Source: Phytoseiulus persimilis
Lineage: Eukaryota; Arthropoda; Arachnida; Mesostigmata; Phytoseiidae
Length of the DNA: 64,000 nucleotides
Direction of reading: 5' to 3'
Assembly (NCBI GenBank): GCA_037576195.1
Contig: CM075104.1
Location: 26,366,211-26,430,210, forward strand
Position numbers and translations under genes: made by a program. Under the pieces are notes generated by a model. It worked only from the letters and a program-made list of their open reading frames with translations, had not been told where the DNA came from and ran no database searches. Shown one piece after another: positions 21,811-34,242 of the stretch (positions are counted from its first letter, which is position 1; each line of letters opens with the position of its first letter).

Positions 21811-24800
21811 GTGGAGCTGAGTCGAGCTCCGCTGGACCAGCCAACCGTTCGGCCAACGTTCAAGCAGTCAGCACTCGGCCGAAGAAAAAACACGAAGAAA
21901 GCTGAACGCGAGCGCGTTAGAGGTGCGGTTCAGACACTCTCCTCTGATTCTCTCTCCCCTGATGTAGACGCCCTGTTCCAAGTGTTGGAGTTTTTCTGCC
22001 GCTTTTGTCTCGAGTCGGCTGCCCCTCGACGTCGTCGTCCGCCCCCATTGCAGCCATGCTCCAACGCTACCAACAGCCGGCATCCTGTCAGTGCCGCGGA
22101 AGCTCGAGGGCAACCGGCGGAACGGCCTCGTCGTGTCTTATTCGAATCCCGCGAGGCTCTTCCTTCCTTTTTCCCCTTTTTTCTCGCCGCCGCCGCTCCG
22201 ACTTTTCGCTCGATCCTGCAGGAACCGCCGACAGCGAAGCTCGCGGGCGGACGCGCAGCTTTCTGGCGGATCGGCAACGGGATGTGTGGTACTGGGTAGT
22301 GTTCGTCGCTAGCTTCGCGCATCCTCGGAATACGCATGCTATGTATGAAGCAACTCCCCATGCCCCTGCTCCGCAGGTATTTCGCTGGAACTGCATCGAC
22401 GAGAGGAAGGCGCTGAGGGCCTTGACGAGCACGGAGGGAGAAGAGCAAATCTTCGCTCTCGTTATCCTTTCGATTTTCGCGCGATTTCATTTTGTGATAA
22501 AACAATATCGAGGCTGGCGTACTCACTAAGTTGTCAAACCACCAAGTTGTTACCGTGCCTCGCACTCTCACTGAGCCCGTGCGAGTACGGTTCTTGAATG
22601 GCCTGGAAACCTCTCAGGCCTACGAGAGCGGTTTCCTCCGCATGAGCTCTCTGACAGAGCCGCCGCGGAAAGGGTTCCTCTGTGCTCTCTGATTGGTCGC
22701 TGGTGCGAGCGATTTTAATTACAGTGCTTGTTGACACTCTTTCAGATAATAAGAAACACCCTCGAGCAGCTGTGTACACCCATGCTGTACCTGTTGCTAA
22801 CCTCACTTTCCGACCATTAGGCTCGCTATCCGCGCGTCTCAGCGTCTACGACGGCTTCCAAAGATTCAAGAGCCGTTCATCCATGGATATGTGGGATACG
22901 TGTCACCAATCCATGATTTCGATCTGATCTCGTCCCCAGCTTTCCCCCTGACTCCTCATGGGATTCAGCCGCTGACTCTCGTCGACTCCGGAATCGATGT
23001 CGGCATGAACCCGATACCGGCTGCCAGACAGGACTCAGCAGTTTAGCTCTCTTCATGAACAAACCGATCGACTAGGACTTCGGCCTGCCATTAGAGGTTA
23101 CACCAGACCAAGAAACACGAAATCGGGGGTGGATGCCGAATCGTTTCACAATATTTTTTTTCCTCAAGAAAGGCCTTGATTAGAGTCTTTGAGCTCGCCT
23201 CTAATTAGCCCGCTGGAAGAACTGGTTTTGGCTTCACGTCAAACATGACAGCGATGAGTATTGTCTTTGCGACCCCTACTGCAACAACAGATTGTTAGGC
23301 TTGTTTCCCTTTCTGCTTCCACCGGAGCTGCTTTGTTTCCTCATCATCTTACTCGGTCTGCAAACGCTCCCATCTCGGGAGGAACTCAAAGTACAGTGCG
23401 CTGAGTGGCGGGGGAGCGTACGAGCTGGCACACATATACAGGTTGGCAAAGAGACGAGGAGCAAGCAAACCTACAAGTTGACACCGGATGTGCTTCGGTG
23501 GTTTTGACTTCCGTTTCCTCCAGGCGCATTTCGCCGTTACAACCGACCAAGGCAGCAGCGATACAGCTAGCGGGCCAGGCAGTCAGGCAGGCAAACAATT
23601 CTTATTCACCTAGCGCTCGTTTGCGATCCTTCTCCGCGGACTCCGCGACCGCCGAAATTCTCAGAACGAACATTCCACGTCGTTCCTCCGACGAACGAGA
23701 GTAATCGACGAAGTGAAACCATCGAACTCCAGAACTCGCGCTCGATATGAACTCGTGGGGTTCTGAGATCTAGTCGAAGTTCCGGGTTACTCATTCAGAT
23801 TTAAGGAATAATTTGACCCGGGCGCTGGATTCCGTGGCTGGAGCTCTTTAACGAATTGCTGCTTTGTCAATTATGCAAACGAGTACACGCGATTTCCACG
23901 AGAAGGTTTGTTCGATTCCGGTAAGTTTTGCATTTTATTAGACCACGTGCGAGTGTTGAATTCTCTCGCCGTGCATTGGCAGCACAGTCGTCGAACAACT
24001 GTTGCGGATTCTGCCCATCAGGAACGGGAAAGCTCGCGCCGCTTTCTTTGTATCGCTCCCAGATCCTAATTGAAGTCGGTACCTGGACAAAGTGGAAGCC
24101 GTTTTTCGAGGGAGCGTAGCGGTAACAGGACGCGGAGTGGCGGTAGGATTTGCTCGATGTGGTACGAGAGCCGCAAGCGCCAATTCCGGCTGAGCTATTA
24201 TTCTTCCACGGATGGAAATCCAAGCCGAAAGTACCAGAGGTTTCCATGTACGAGTATGGAGTCGTGCAAACCATAGCCCGAAGAACTGTTATCGAAGAAA
24301 TTGGTGAGTTGGTACGAATTCGAGCCGAGATGATCTCCGCTTCGCGTTCTAGGCGGCCGAGCCGCGAACCAGTGTGGTCATTCCGACACTGGGAGCTCGT
24401 TGTTGAGAAATTATGATGTGAGTCCGAAAAAAATGATTTTGCGCCGCTCTCGGCACTCATGGCACGTGGTTGAACCACTTCTGTATGTTGTCGCAATTCG
24501 AGCGTTGTTGTTGGAAATGTAAGGACAGAACGTTCCCAGGAACCACCTTGTTCCGATGCGGGCTTCTCTGCTCGTTGTCCTGTGGGGTGCTCTGTCGATT
24601 GACCACTCCAGTGTCTCTCCTCATATGTGTGTGCAATATTCGTCATTGTAGCTCGAGTCTCCGCCTAGTGTAGAGCATATGGTCGCGCGACGGCTCGGAT
24701 ACGTGATTCCAAGAAGTGGACTCGGGACGTGTTTCAGAATATCTTCTTCCCTTCCGAGAAAGGGGCCACTGATGAGTGGACGAAATTCCAGCCAAAAGTT

Positions 24801-26261
24801 TCGCACAACTAGTCGCGCGATTGGACAGCCGCAGACCAACGCCGGAGCTCACTAACCAGAACTGGTGTGTGGCTCAAAGTACGTCAAATATAATCATAAT
24901 TCTGGGCTGCTGCTACTACTTCGGATGGTCATCACGGAGTAGGCGCGGAATGGACGAACTTGGACAGTGAATACTTCATCAGCTTGTCCCACGGCTTTTG
25001 TCGCGGAGCGAAATTCCTCGGAGCCGGCATCAAGCTATGCAACGAAAGCAGCAAAATATGCAGACAGAATGCTCGTCACAAGCTAAGCGAGCTCTAATTC
25101 CCACCGCTCCCGAGATGTTTCTCGAGGAGACACCGTTCCTCGTGCGGAGCCCACTGACGGCTGCTCGCGGATCCTCATGTGTGAGTTTGGTCTAGTTGCA
25201 GCTCTACGACCACTCCAAGCGCGGAGCTATCTGAAGACTGGCTCGTCACCCCCAAGTTCATCCTTGCCTCTGCTGTGGAGTGGTTGGCCCACATCAGGTC
25301 CGAGCGACGCCCTCCGTCGAATCACTCCATCCAAAGGCGCATGGCCACCACTGATGTTCGGCGATGATCGAAGCGATGAAAATGCCTTCATCATGGGACG
25401 AGCCCGAGAGAATCGAATAGCACCCAAATATCGTCGACCTCGCCGCCACCGTGGAGCAGTTGCCGATGCTAGAATGATCAACCGTGCAAACTTCGCAAAT
25501 TAATTACACCTCGAGGAATTCTTAGTTTGTACGTATATCGGAAGCTTCGTGGAGGGAACCGAACTGAACTCGCCAGCTGGGGCTACTACACACCAGCTGG
25601 TAATCTGAAGTCTATTAGGCAGCCCACTACGTATGGAACTTTCTAAAAAGGCTTGTGGTATCCAAGTCACGTATGCAGCTCCTATGCCTTCGATAAGAAC
25701 GCCGATTAAGGTGAGCAGCCGTCCGTCCACCCGTCCGGCTGCCAGCGAGCGGGCCAGCTTGCTCGGAGGAGAAGCGAACAACACTTGATGGAACTTTCCT
25801 CGTGTTCACACTCGACGTTTCGCCGGTCCCCCGTCCGCTGCCAACCGGCATTGCACCAGGAAACGCGTCTGCTCTCTGACGTCGACGTCGCCGATAAATC
25901 GCGTGAAGGTTCAGACGATGGATATCAATCGACGACGAGGAGCGATCCACCCACAAACTTACCCCTGAACGTATTTCGTTGACCTCGCCGGAAATATGGA
26001 AGGGACGACATCGACGGAGTCGCACCTGCGGAGGCTCGACGGCCCGCTCCGTTCGAATCGAGAATCAGGGTTTACGGGCGGCTCGGCTCCCAGACCCTAG
26101 CACGGTTTCAGTCATTTCCTCTTTGGCTCTTTGAGGAGAAAACTCCCAGTTTAGAGACGATGAGGTGAGTGATGTAGTAGCTTTGTCGACGTAAAATAGA
26201 TCTCGGCGAGGAATAACTCGGGGTCCACTCGGCTCGGATGGCGTCGAAATCCGGTTCAGAT
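21811..26261. other. Interior of copy 1, no gene recognised
   Basis: The longest open frame is 259 codons on the minus strand (24646-23867), with no family resemblance that I can see. Two frames of 213 (minus, 22571-21930) and 174 codons (plus, 22005-22529) overlap antiparallel to each other. The interval also has a T8 run at about 23.15 kb and a few drifting 4-nt stretches (23.56 and 25.73 kb). Splice-like GGTGAG words exist, but I could not assemble a convincing exon chain. All of this is repeated in copy 2. Confidence 0.5.
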
Positions 26262-26298
26262 AAAAGCGATCAGTGTGCCGAGAAATCCGATCGCTTTT
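26262..26298. other. 10-bp perfect hairpin with 17-nt loop, copy 1
   Basis: The arm at 26262-26271 (AAAAGCGATC) is the exact reverse complement of 26289-26298. The same element lies at 32162-32198 in copy 2. The right arm ends in TTTT followed by one more T, so on the plus strand it resembles a stem with a U-run, though in a eukaryote that need not mean termination. Confidence 0.6.
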
Positions 26299-27241
26299 TA
26301 GGGCACGGGGAGGGTTGCTCTGATTCCCGTCCCTGCGTTCGACGCGGTACGACCGAATCTTGCGATTCTCCGCAATGATTTCCCCTACTCCCGCTATTCC
26401 GCTGTGCATGCAAATGTGCAATCATCGTATCATCTCCGCTAGCGGCTTCTTCGCTGGCTAGCCCCGATAACACACACTCGCTCCGGCGCTCACTCAAACA
26501 CACACGCGAAGGCGCTCCAGACGACTCGAGTCAACGGTCGAAAACGTAGGGTAAGAGCAAGACGGAACGGAAAGATGAGGAAGAGAAAGCAATCTGGATA
26601 CGAGAGAGGGAGTGAACGAGAGAGAGATGAGAACGAACGAGGACTCTCTCGCATACAACCGACCCCGTTGGTCGACTGCTCTCGCTCTCCTTCGCCGGGT
26701 AAACTCGCTCAAAAATTTTCCCAACGAATCGTTCCTACCTTGAATGGCTCTTTATCTCGGGAGCGAGGGACGGAGTCGCTGTCGCTCGACTAATTCTCTC
26801 CGGAATATTTCTGTTCCGATCTGGAGCGCAATTTCGGTCGACGACAAATGGCTCTGCGACGCCTAGTTGAGGACACTCGCGATCTCTGTTTGCCGTCCGG
26901 GATGTCTTTCGCGGAGGCTTAAAAACGGCAACCTCGATGATTGCGTATGGAGGGAAGGAGCGTTTTCGGAAATCGGGGCTTCGGTTCCGGAGAATGGCGA
27001 TTTCTCCCGGCCGAGGAAGTGTGATGCTCTGGATTCATAATCTTCTTTGGCCATCGCTATCCTTATCGCAGAGAAGAAGTTCCAGGCGGACAGCATCGAC
27101 AACGCACCGCAATCAGGTGTTGTGGAAGAGGATGCACAGTTTTTTCAGCGGCCGAACCGCCCAAATCAGCTCGCAAGGAAAGCGAAGACGACTTTTTGTG
27201 GGCGTCGAGCCAGGATAGGAACGAGATTTGGAGCGGGTGAG
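26299..27241. other. Right end of copy 1
   Basis: Contains a purine-rich stretch with GAGA repeats at about 26.57-26.63 kb, where the copies differ by one GA unit. No gene is recognised. The matching part of copy 2 is 32199-33139. Confidence 0.55.
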
Positions 27242-27242
27242 N
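27242..27242. other. Single N at the junction of the two copies
   Basis: The only ambiguous base in the window. It sits exactly between the end of copy 1 and the start of copy 2, which is where an assembler or scaffolder would place a minimal gap between two contigs. Confidence 0.98.
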
Positions 27243-30200
27243 TAATCTACGGCGGCGGAAAGATACCGCACGCGCGCGAACGCACGCACGCACGCATGCA
27301 TGCCTGCGGACAGGGGTGAGAGATCTCTGAATAGATCCTCGTCGACCTTTCCCCGCTTCTGTTCTTTCTTGCTTCCACTCGCTTCTGGCCCCTCGGCCAC
27401 CGACTCCTCTCGCCTTTTCTTTCAGAGATTCAGCCCGCTGGCCTGTCCGCCATGCACGCACCCAAGTCGGCAGACTCGCGGGCGAGCGGCATTTTTTTTT
27501 TTTTTTTCTAGCAGTGCTGTTTTGCTCTGTGAAAGCGAGCGGGCTTCGTCGTCCGAGTCCAAGCATGCAAGGGCCGACCTTGCTGCCTCCATGCTTCCTG
27601 GGCCGGCGTGTCAGCTTGGCACGCTGTAAGCCAAGCAGGCAGGCGGGCGGGCGGGCGGGCGGGCGTTCGGTCGGTCTCTCAATCTTTCTCTCGCTTGCTG
27701 ACTCCATTGTGTGGAGCTGAGTCGAGCTCCGCTGGACCAGCCAACCGTTCGGCCAACGTTCAAGCAGTCAGCACTCGGCCGAAGAAAAAACACGAAGAAA
27801 GCTGAACGCGAGCGCGTTAGAGGTGCGGTTCAGACACTCTCCTCTGATTCTCTCTCCCCTGATGTAGACGCCCTGTTCCAAGTGTTGGAGTTTTTCTGCC
27901 GCTTTTGTCTCGAGTCGGCTGCCCCTCGACGTCGTCGTCCGCCCCCATTGCAGCCATGCTCCAACGCTACCAACAGCCGGCATCCTGTCAGTGCCGCGGA
28001 AGCTCGAGGGCAACCGGCGGAACGGCCTCGTCGTGTCTTATTCGAATCCCGCGAGGCTCTTCCTTCCTTTTTCCCCTTTTTTCTCGCCGCCGCCGCTCCG
28101 ACTTTTCGCTCGATCCTGCAGGAACCGCCGACAGCGAAGCTCGCGGGCGGACGCGCAGCTTTCTGGCGGATCGGCAACGGGATGTGTGGTACTGGGTAGT
28201 GTTCGTCGCTAGCTTCGCGCATCCTCGGAATACGCATGCTATGTATGAAGCAACTCCCCATGCCCCTGCTCCGCAGGTATTTCGCTGGAACTGCATCGAC
28301 GAGAGGAAGGCGCTGAGGGCCTTGACGAGCACGGAGGGAGAAGAGCAAATCTTCGCTCTCGTTATCCTTTCGATTTTCGCGCGATTTCATTTTGTGATAA
28401 AACAATATCGAGGCTGGCGTACTCACTAAGTTGTCAAACCACCAAGTTGTTACCGTGCCTCGCACTCTCACTGAGCCCGTGCGAGTACGGTTCTTGAATG
28501 GCCTGGAAACCTCTCAGGCCTACGAGAGCGGTTTCCTCCGCATGAGCTCTCTGACAGAGCCGCCGCGGAAAGGGTTCCTCTGTGCTCTCTGATTGGTCGC
28601 TGGTGCGAGCGATTTTAATTACAGTGCTTGTTGACACTCTTTCAGATAATAAGAAACACCCTCGAGCAGCTGTGTACACCCATGCTGTACCTGTTGCTAA
28701 CCTCACTTTCCGACCATTAGGCTCGCTATCCGCGCGTCTCAGCGTCTACGACGGCTTCCAAAGATTCAAGAGCCGTTCATCCATGGATATGTGGGATACG
28801 TGTCACCAATCCATGATTTCGATCTGATCTCGTCCCCAGCTTTCCCCCTGACTCCTCATGGGATTCAGCCGCTGACTCTCGTCGACTCCGGAATCGATGT
28901 CGGCATGAACCCGATACCGGCTGCCAGACAGGACTCAGCAGTTTAGCTCTCTTCATGAACAAACCGATCGACTAGGACTTCGGCCTGCCATTAGAGGTTA
29001 CACCAGACCAAGAAACACGAAATCGGGGGTGGATGCCGAATCGTTTCACAATATTTTTTTTCCTCAAGAAAGGCCTTGATTAGAGTCTTTGAGCTCGCCT
29101 CTAATTAGCCCGCTGGAAGAACTGGTTTTGGCTTCACGTCAAACATGACAGCGATGAGTATTGTCTTTGCGACCCCTACTGCAACAACAGATTGTTAGGC
29201 TTGTTTCCCTTTCTGCTTCCACCGGAGCTGCTTTGTTTCCTCATCATCTTACTCGGTCTGCAAACGCTCCCATCTCGGGAGGAACTCAAAGTACAGTGCG
29301 CTGAGTGGCGGGGGAGCGTACGAGCTGGCACACATATACAGGTTGGCAAAGAGACGAGGAGCAAGCAAACCTACAAGTTGACACCGGATGTGCTTCGGTG
29401 GTTTTGACTTCCGTTTCCTCCAGGCGCATTTCGCCGTTACAACCGACCAAGGCAGCAGCGATACAGCTAGCGGGCCAGGCAGTCAGGCAGGCAAACAATT
29501 CTTATTCACCTAGCGCTCGTTTGCGATCCTTCTCCGCGGACTCCGCGACCGCCGAAATTCTCAGAACGAACATTCCACGTCGTTCCTCCGACGAACGAGA
29601 GTAATCGACGAAGTGAAACCATCGAACTCCAGAACTCGCGCTCGATATGAACTCGTGGGGTTCTGAGATCTAGTCGAAGTTCCGGGTTACTCATTCAGAT
29701 TTAAGGAATAATTTGACCCGGGCGCTGGATTCCGTGGCTGGAGCTCTTTAACGAATTGCTGCTTTGTCAATTATGCAAACGAGTACACGCGATTTCCACG
29801 AGAAGGTTTGTTCGATTCCGGTAAGTTTTGCATTTTATTAGACCACGTGCGAGTGTTGAATTCTCTCGCCGTGCATTGGCAGCACAGTCGTCGAACAACT
29901 GTTGCGGATTCTGCCCATCAGGAACGGGAAAGCTCGCGCCGCTTTCTTTGTATCGCTCCCAGATCCTAATTGAAGTCGGTACCTGGACAAAGTGGAAGCC
30001 GTTTTTCGAGGGAGCGTAGCGGTAACAGGACGCGGAGTGGCGGTAGGATTTGCTCGATGTGGTACGAGAGCCGCAAGCGCCAATTCCGGCTGAGCTATTA
30101 TTCTTCCACGGATGGAAATCCAAGCCGAAAGTACCAGAGGTTTCCATGTACGAGTATGGAGTCGTGCAAACCATAGCCCGAAGAACTGTTATCGAAGAAA

Positions 30201-33139
30201 TTGGTGAGTTGGTACGAATTCGAGCCGAGATGATCTCCGCTTCGCGTTCTAGGCGGCCGAGCCGCGAACCAGTGTGGTCATTCCGACACTGGGAGCTCGT
30301 TGTTGAGAAATTATGATGTGAGTCCGAAAAAAATGATTTTGCGCCGCTCTCGGCACTCATGGCACGTGGTTGAACCACTTCTGTATGTTGTCGCAATTCG
30401 AGCGTTGTTGTTGGAAATGTAAGGACAGAACGTTCCCAGGAACCACCTTGTTCCGATGCGGGCTTCTCTGCTCGTTGTCCTGTGGGGTGCTCTGTCGATT
30501 GACCACTCCAGTGTCTCTCCTCATATGTGTGTGCAATATTCGTCATTGTAGCTCGAGTCTCCGCCTAGTGTAGAGCATATGGTCGCGCGACGGCTCGGAT
30601 ACGTGATTCCAAGAAGTGGACTCGGGACGTGTTTCAGAATATCTTCTTCCCTTCCGAGAAAGGGGCCACTGATGAGTGGACGAAATTCCAGCCAAAAGTT
30701 TCGCACAACTAGTCGCGCGATTGGACAGCCGCAGACCAACGCCGGAGCTCACTAACCAGAACTGGTGTGTGGCTCAAAGTACGTCAAATATAATCATAAT
30801 TCTGGGCTGCTGCTACTACTTCGGATGGTCATCACGGAGTAGGCGCGGAATGGACGAACTTGGACAGTGAATACTTCATCAGCTTGTCCCACGGCTTTTG
30901 TCGCGGAGCGAAATTCCTCGGAGCCGGCATCAAGCTATGCAACGAAAGCAGCAAAATATGCAGACAGAATGCTCGTCACAAGCTAAGCGAGCTCTAATTC
31001 CCACCGCTCCCGAGATGTTTCTCGAGGAGACACCGTTCCTCGTGCGGAGCCCACTGACGGCTGCTCGCGGATCCTCATGTGTGAGTTTGGTCTAGTTGCA
31101 GCTCTACGACCACTCCAAGCGCGGAGCTATCTGAAGACTGGCTCGTCACCCCCAAGTTCATCCTTGCCTCTGCTGTGGAGTGGTTGGCCCACATCAGGTC
31201 CGAGCGACGCCCTCCGTCGAATCACTCCATCCAAAGGCGCATGGCCACCACTGATGTTCGGCGATGATCGAAGCGATGAAAATGCCTTCATCATGGGACG
31301 AGCCCGAGAGAATCGAATAGCACCCAAATATCGTCGACCTCGCCGCCACCGTGGAGCAGTTGCCGATGCTAGAATGATCAACCGTGCAAACTTCGCAAAT
31401 TAATTACACCTCGAGGAATTCTTAGTTTGTACGTATATCGGAAGCTTCGTGGAGGGAACCGAACTGAACTCGCCAGCTGGGGCTACTACACACCAGCTGG
31501 TAATCTGAAGTCTATTAGGCAGCCCACTACGTATGGAACTTTCTAAAAAGGCTTGTGGTATCCAAGTCACGTATGCAGCTCCTATGCCTTCGATAAGAAC
31601 GCCGATTAAGGTGAGCAGCCGTCCGTCCACCCGTCCGGCTGCCAGCGAGCGGGCCAGCTTGCTCGGAGGAGAAGCGAACAACACTTGATGGAACTTTCCT
31701 CGTGTTCACACTCGACGTTTCGCCGGTCCCCCGTCCGCTGCCAACCGGCATTGCACCAGGAAACGCGTCTGCTCTCTGACGTCGACGTCGCCGATAAATC
31801 GCGTGAAGGTTCAGACGATGGATATCAATCGACGACGAGGAGCGATCCACCCACAAACTTACCCCTGAACGTATTTCGTTGACCTCGCCGGAAATATGGA
31901 AGGGACGACATCGACGGAGTCGCACCTGCGGAGGCTCGACGGCCCGCTCCGTTCGAATCGAGAATCAGGGTTTACGGGCGGCTCGGCTCCCAGACCCTAG
32001 CACGGTTTCAGTCATTTCCTCTTTGGCTCTTTGAGGAGAAAACTCCCAGTTTAGAGACGATGAGGTGAGTGATGTAGTAGCTTTGTCGACGTAAAATAGA
32101 TCTCGGCGAGGAATAACTCGGGGTCCACTCGGCTCGGATGGCGTCGAAATCCGGTTCAGATAAAAGCGATCAGTGTGCCGAGAAATCCGATCGCTTTTTA
32201 GGGCACGGGGAGGGTTGCTCTGATTCCCGTCCCTGCGTTCGACGCGGTACGACCGAATCTTGCGATTCTCCGCAATGATTTCCCCTACTCCCGCTATTCC
32301 GCTGTGCATGCAAATGTGCAATCATCGTATCATCTCCGCTAGCGGCTTCTTCGCTGGCTAGCCCCGATAACACACACTCGCTCCGGCGCTCACTCAAACA
32401 CACACGCGAAGGCGCTCCAGACGACTCGAGTCAACGGTCGAAAACGTAGGGTAAGAGCAAGACGGAACGGAAAGATGAGGAAGAGAAAGCAATCTGGATA
32501 CGAGAGAGGGAGTGAACGAGAGAGATGAGAACGAACGAGGACTCTCTCGCATACAACCGACCCCGTTGGTCGACTGCTCTCGCTCTCCTTCGCCGGGTAA
32601 ACTCGCTCAAAAATTTTCCCAACGAATCGTTCCTACCTTGAATGGCTCTTTATCTCGGGAGCGAGGGACGGAGTCGCTGTCGCTCGACTAATTCTCTCCG
32701 GAATATTTCTGTTCCGATCTGGAGCGCAATTTCGGTCGACGACAAATGGCTCTGCGACGCCTAGTTGAGGACACTCGCGATCTCTGTTTGCCGTCCGGGA
32801 TGTCTTTCGCGGAGGCTTAAAAACGGCAACCTCGATGATTGCGTATGGAGGGAAGGAGCGTTTTCGGAAATCGGGGCTTCGGTTCCGGAGAATGGCGATT
32901 TCTCCCGGCCGAGGAAGTGTGATGCTCTGGATTCATAATCTTCTTTGGCCATCGCTATCCTTATCGCAGAGAAGAAGTTCCAGGCGGACAGCATCGACAA
33001 CGCACCGCAATCAGGTGTTGTGGAAGAGGATGCACAGTTTTTTCAGCGGCCGAACCGCCCAAATCAGCTCGCAAGGAAAGCGAAGACGACTTTTTGTGGG
33101 CGTCGAGCCAGGATAGGAACGAGATTTGGAGCGGGTGAG
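27243..33139 (+). repeat. 5.9-kb duplicated block, copy 2
   Basis: The same sequence and content as copy 1: offset 5901 up to the poly-T run, 5900 from there to the GA repeat, and 5898 after it. It includes the counterpart of the 259-codon minus-strand frame (30546-29767), the ACGC tract (27282-27304), T16 (27492-27507), the GGGC tract (27636-27677) and the hairpin (32162-32198). The sequence continues past 33139 without a break into unique DNA. Confidence 0.95.
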
Positions 33140-34223
33140 CTCGCCTGGCCAGCTGAGGCTTGGTCGTGGTGGAGGGTGGCCGACAAGCCAGCGGGCTGAG
33201 AAACGAGGAGCGGAGGTACAAATGGCAGAGGACACCCCTTCTCTGCCTACTCCTTTATCTTTCAACGACCGCAGACACCGTCGTCCCTCAACCCCTCGAC
33301 TCGGGGCTCGGCTCCAGTCGAAGCCGACTGCGGTCGGTACTTTGTCGAGCGACCCACCGAGAAACGAAAATTGTTTGACAGTGCTCTTTCATCAGATCTC
33401 TTTCTGTGTGTCCCTTTTCCTAGAAGCGCGAACCGTGAGCTTCTCGACGTTTGCGCGAATTCATTATTCACAAACAAGAACGGAGTAGGCTGAAACTCGC
33501 AGTTTCTCCCGGCATCTGAAAACACGACCCAAGATTTAAACAACTCCACTGCTCAGAGGCGAGCAACTCCCACCTCTTTTCGCTAGGGATAACTTGCTCG
33601 AGCGAGCGTCTGAGAGCGTCTTCTTCAATTTCTGATTCCCCCATCCTCTTTTAATTCACCTTGTTGTCCCTTTCTCACAAGTGGATTCTCTCTTTTCCCC
33701 AGGAAAAGAAAATCGTAAGACAGAACTCGAGTCTGCAGATTTCTCTATCGCGAAGAAGGGGCATTTGTTATACATTTAAGATCTACCCGGGGACTGATGG
33801 CCTACTCGCCCACTGTTCTTGCAAGCGTTGGGAAATACCCGACTCCTTTCCAGAGTCCAAGAGCTCCGAGAGAACATTAATGCCACGACTCGGGAGACCC
33901 CGGCAGCGTGCTCTCGGTGACAAGTACTTTGAGCAGAAGGCGCACGTCGTCTGTGCCGGATTCATTCGGTTGGGGTGCAGTTGATTAACAAACCGCGCTC
34001 ATAACTCTTGCGTGCTCAAGGTGGGGCTCCACGGGAATTCTGACGCTACTGAGACGCCCAGAGTCTCGTCGATAAATTTCTCGAGAATCGCACGAGCAAG
34101 GGCTTGCAGAGAACGCTGAAGAAGCCCGTCAGCGCCATAAGTGTCCGATTCGATGTATTAGTCGGGGATGATGACATTAACTCGCGAAATCCTTTCAAGG
34201 CTATTCTTCGTTCGGATTCCCTC
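33140..34223. other. Unique sequence right of the duplicated block
   Basis: Open frames reach 120 codons on the plus strand (33126-33488, partly in copy 2). No gene is recognised. A plus-strand frame near 33.75 kb carries the word GICYTF, which recalls DEG/ENaC channels, but no flanking support exists, so it is not called. Confidence 0.5.
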
Positions 34224-34242
34224 CATCATCATCATCATCATC
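34224..34242. repeat. (CAT)6 microsatellite
   Basis: A perfect CAT trinucleotide tract of six units. Confidence 0.85.

Larger units (their letters stand above)
21342..27241 (+). repeat. 5.9-kb duplicated block, copy 1
   Basis: This block reappears almost base for base at 27243-33139 in the same orientation. In the stretches compared by eye the copies differ only by one T in a poly-T run near the left end (17 here, 16 in copy 2) and by one GA unit near the right end (one more here). Copy 1 is 5900 bases, copy 2 is 5897. Left of copy 1 and right of copy 2 the sequence is unique, and a single N sits between the copies. This is what remains when two contigs that overlap by 5.9 kb are laid end to end without merging. 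A genuine recent tandem duplication is the alternative. Confidence 0.95.

Noticed and set aside
21381-27304. Direct repeats of short tracts as a CRISPR-like array
   Set aside because: The tracts are plain microsatellites without regularly spaced unique spacers, and the paired occurrence is due to the block duplication.
33735-33775. DEG/ENaC-like word (GICYTF) on the plus strand
   Set aside because: An isolated six-residue match without the cysteine-rich domain or transmembrane segments of the family nearby.
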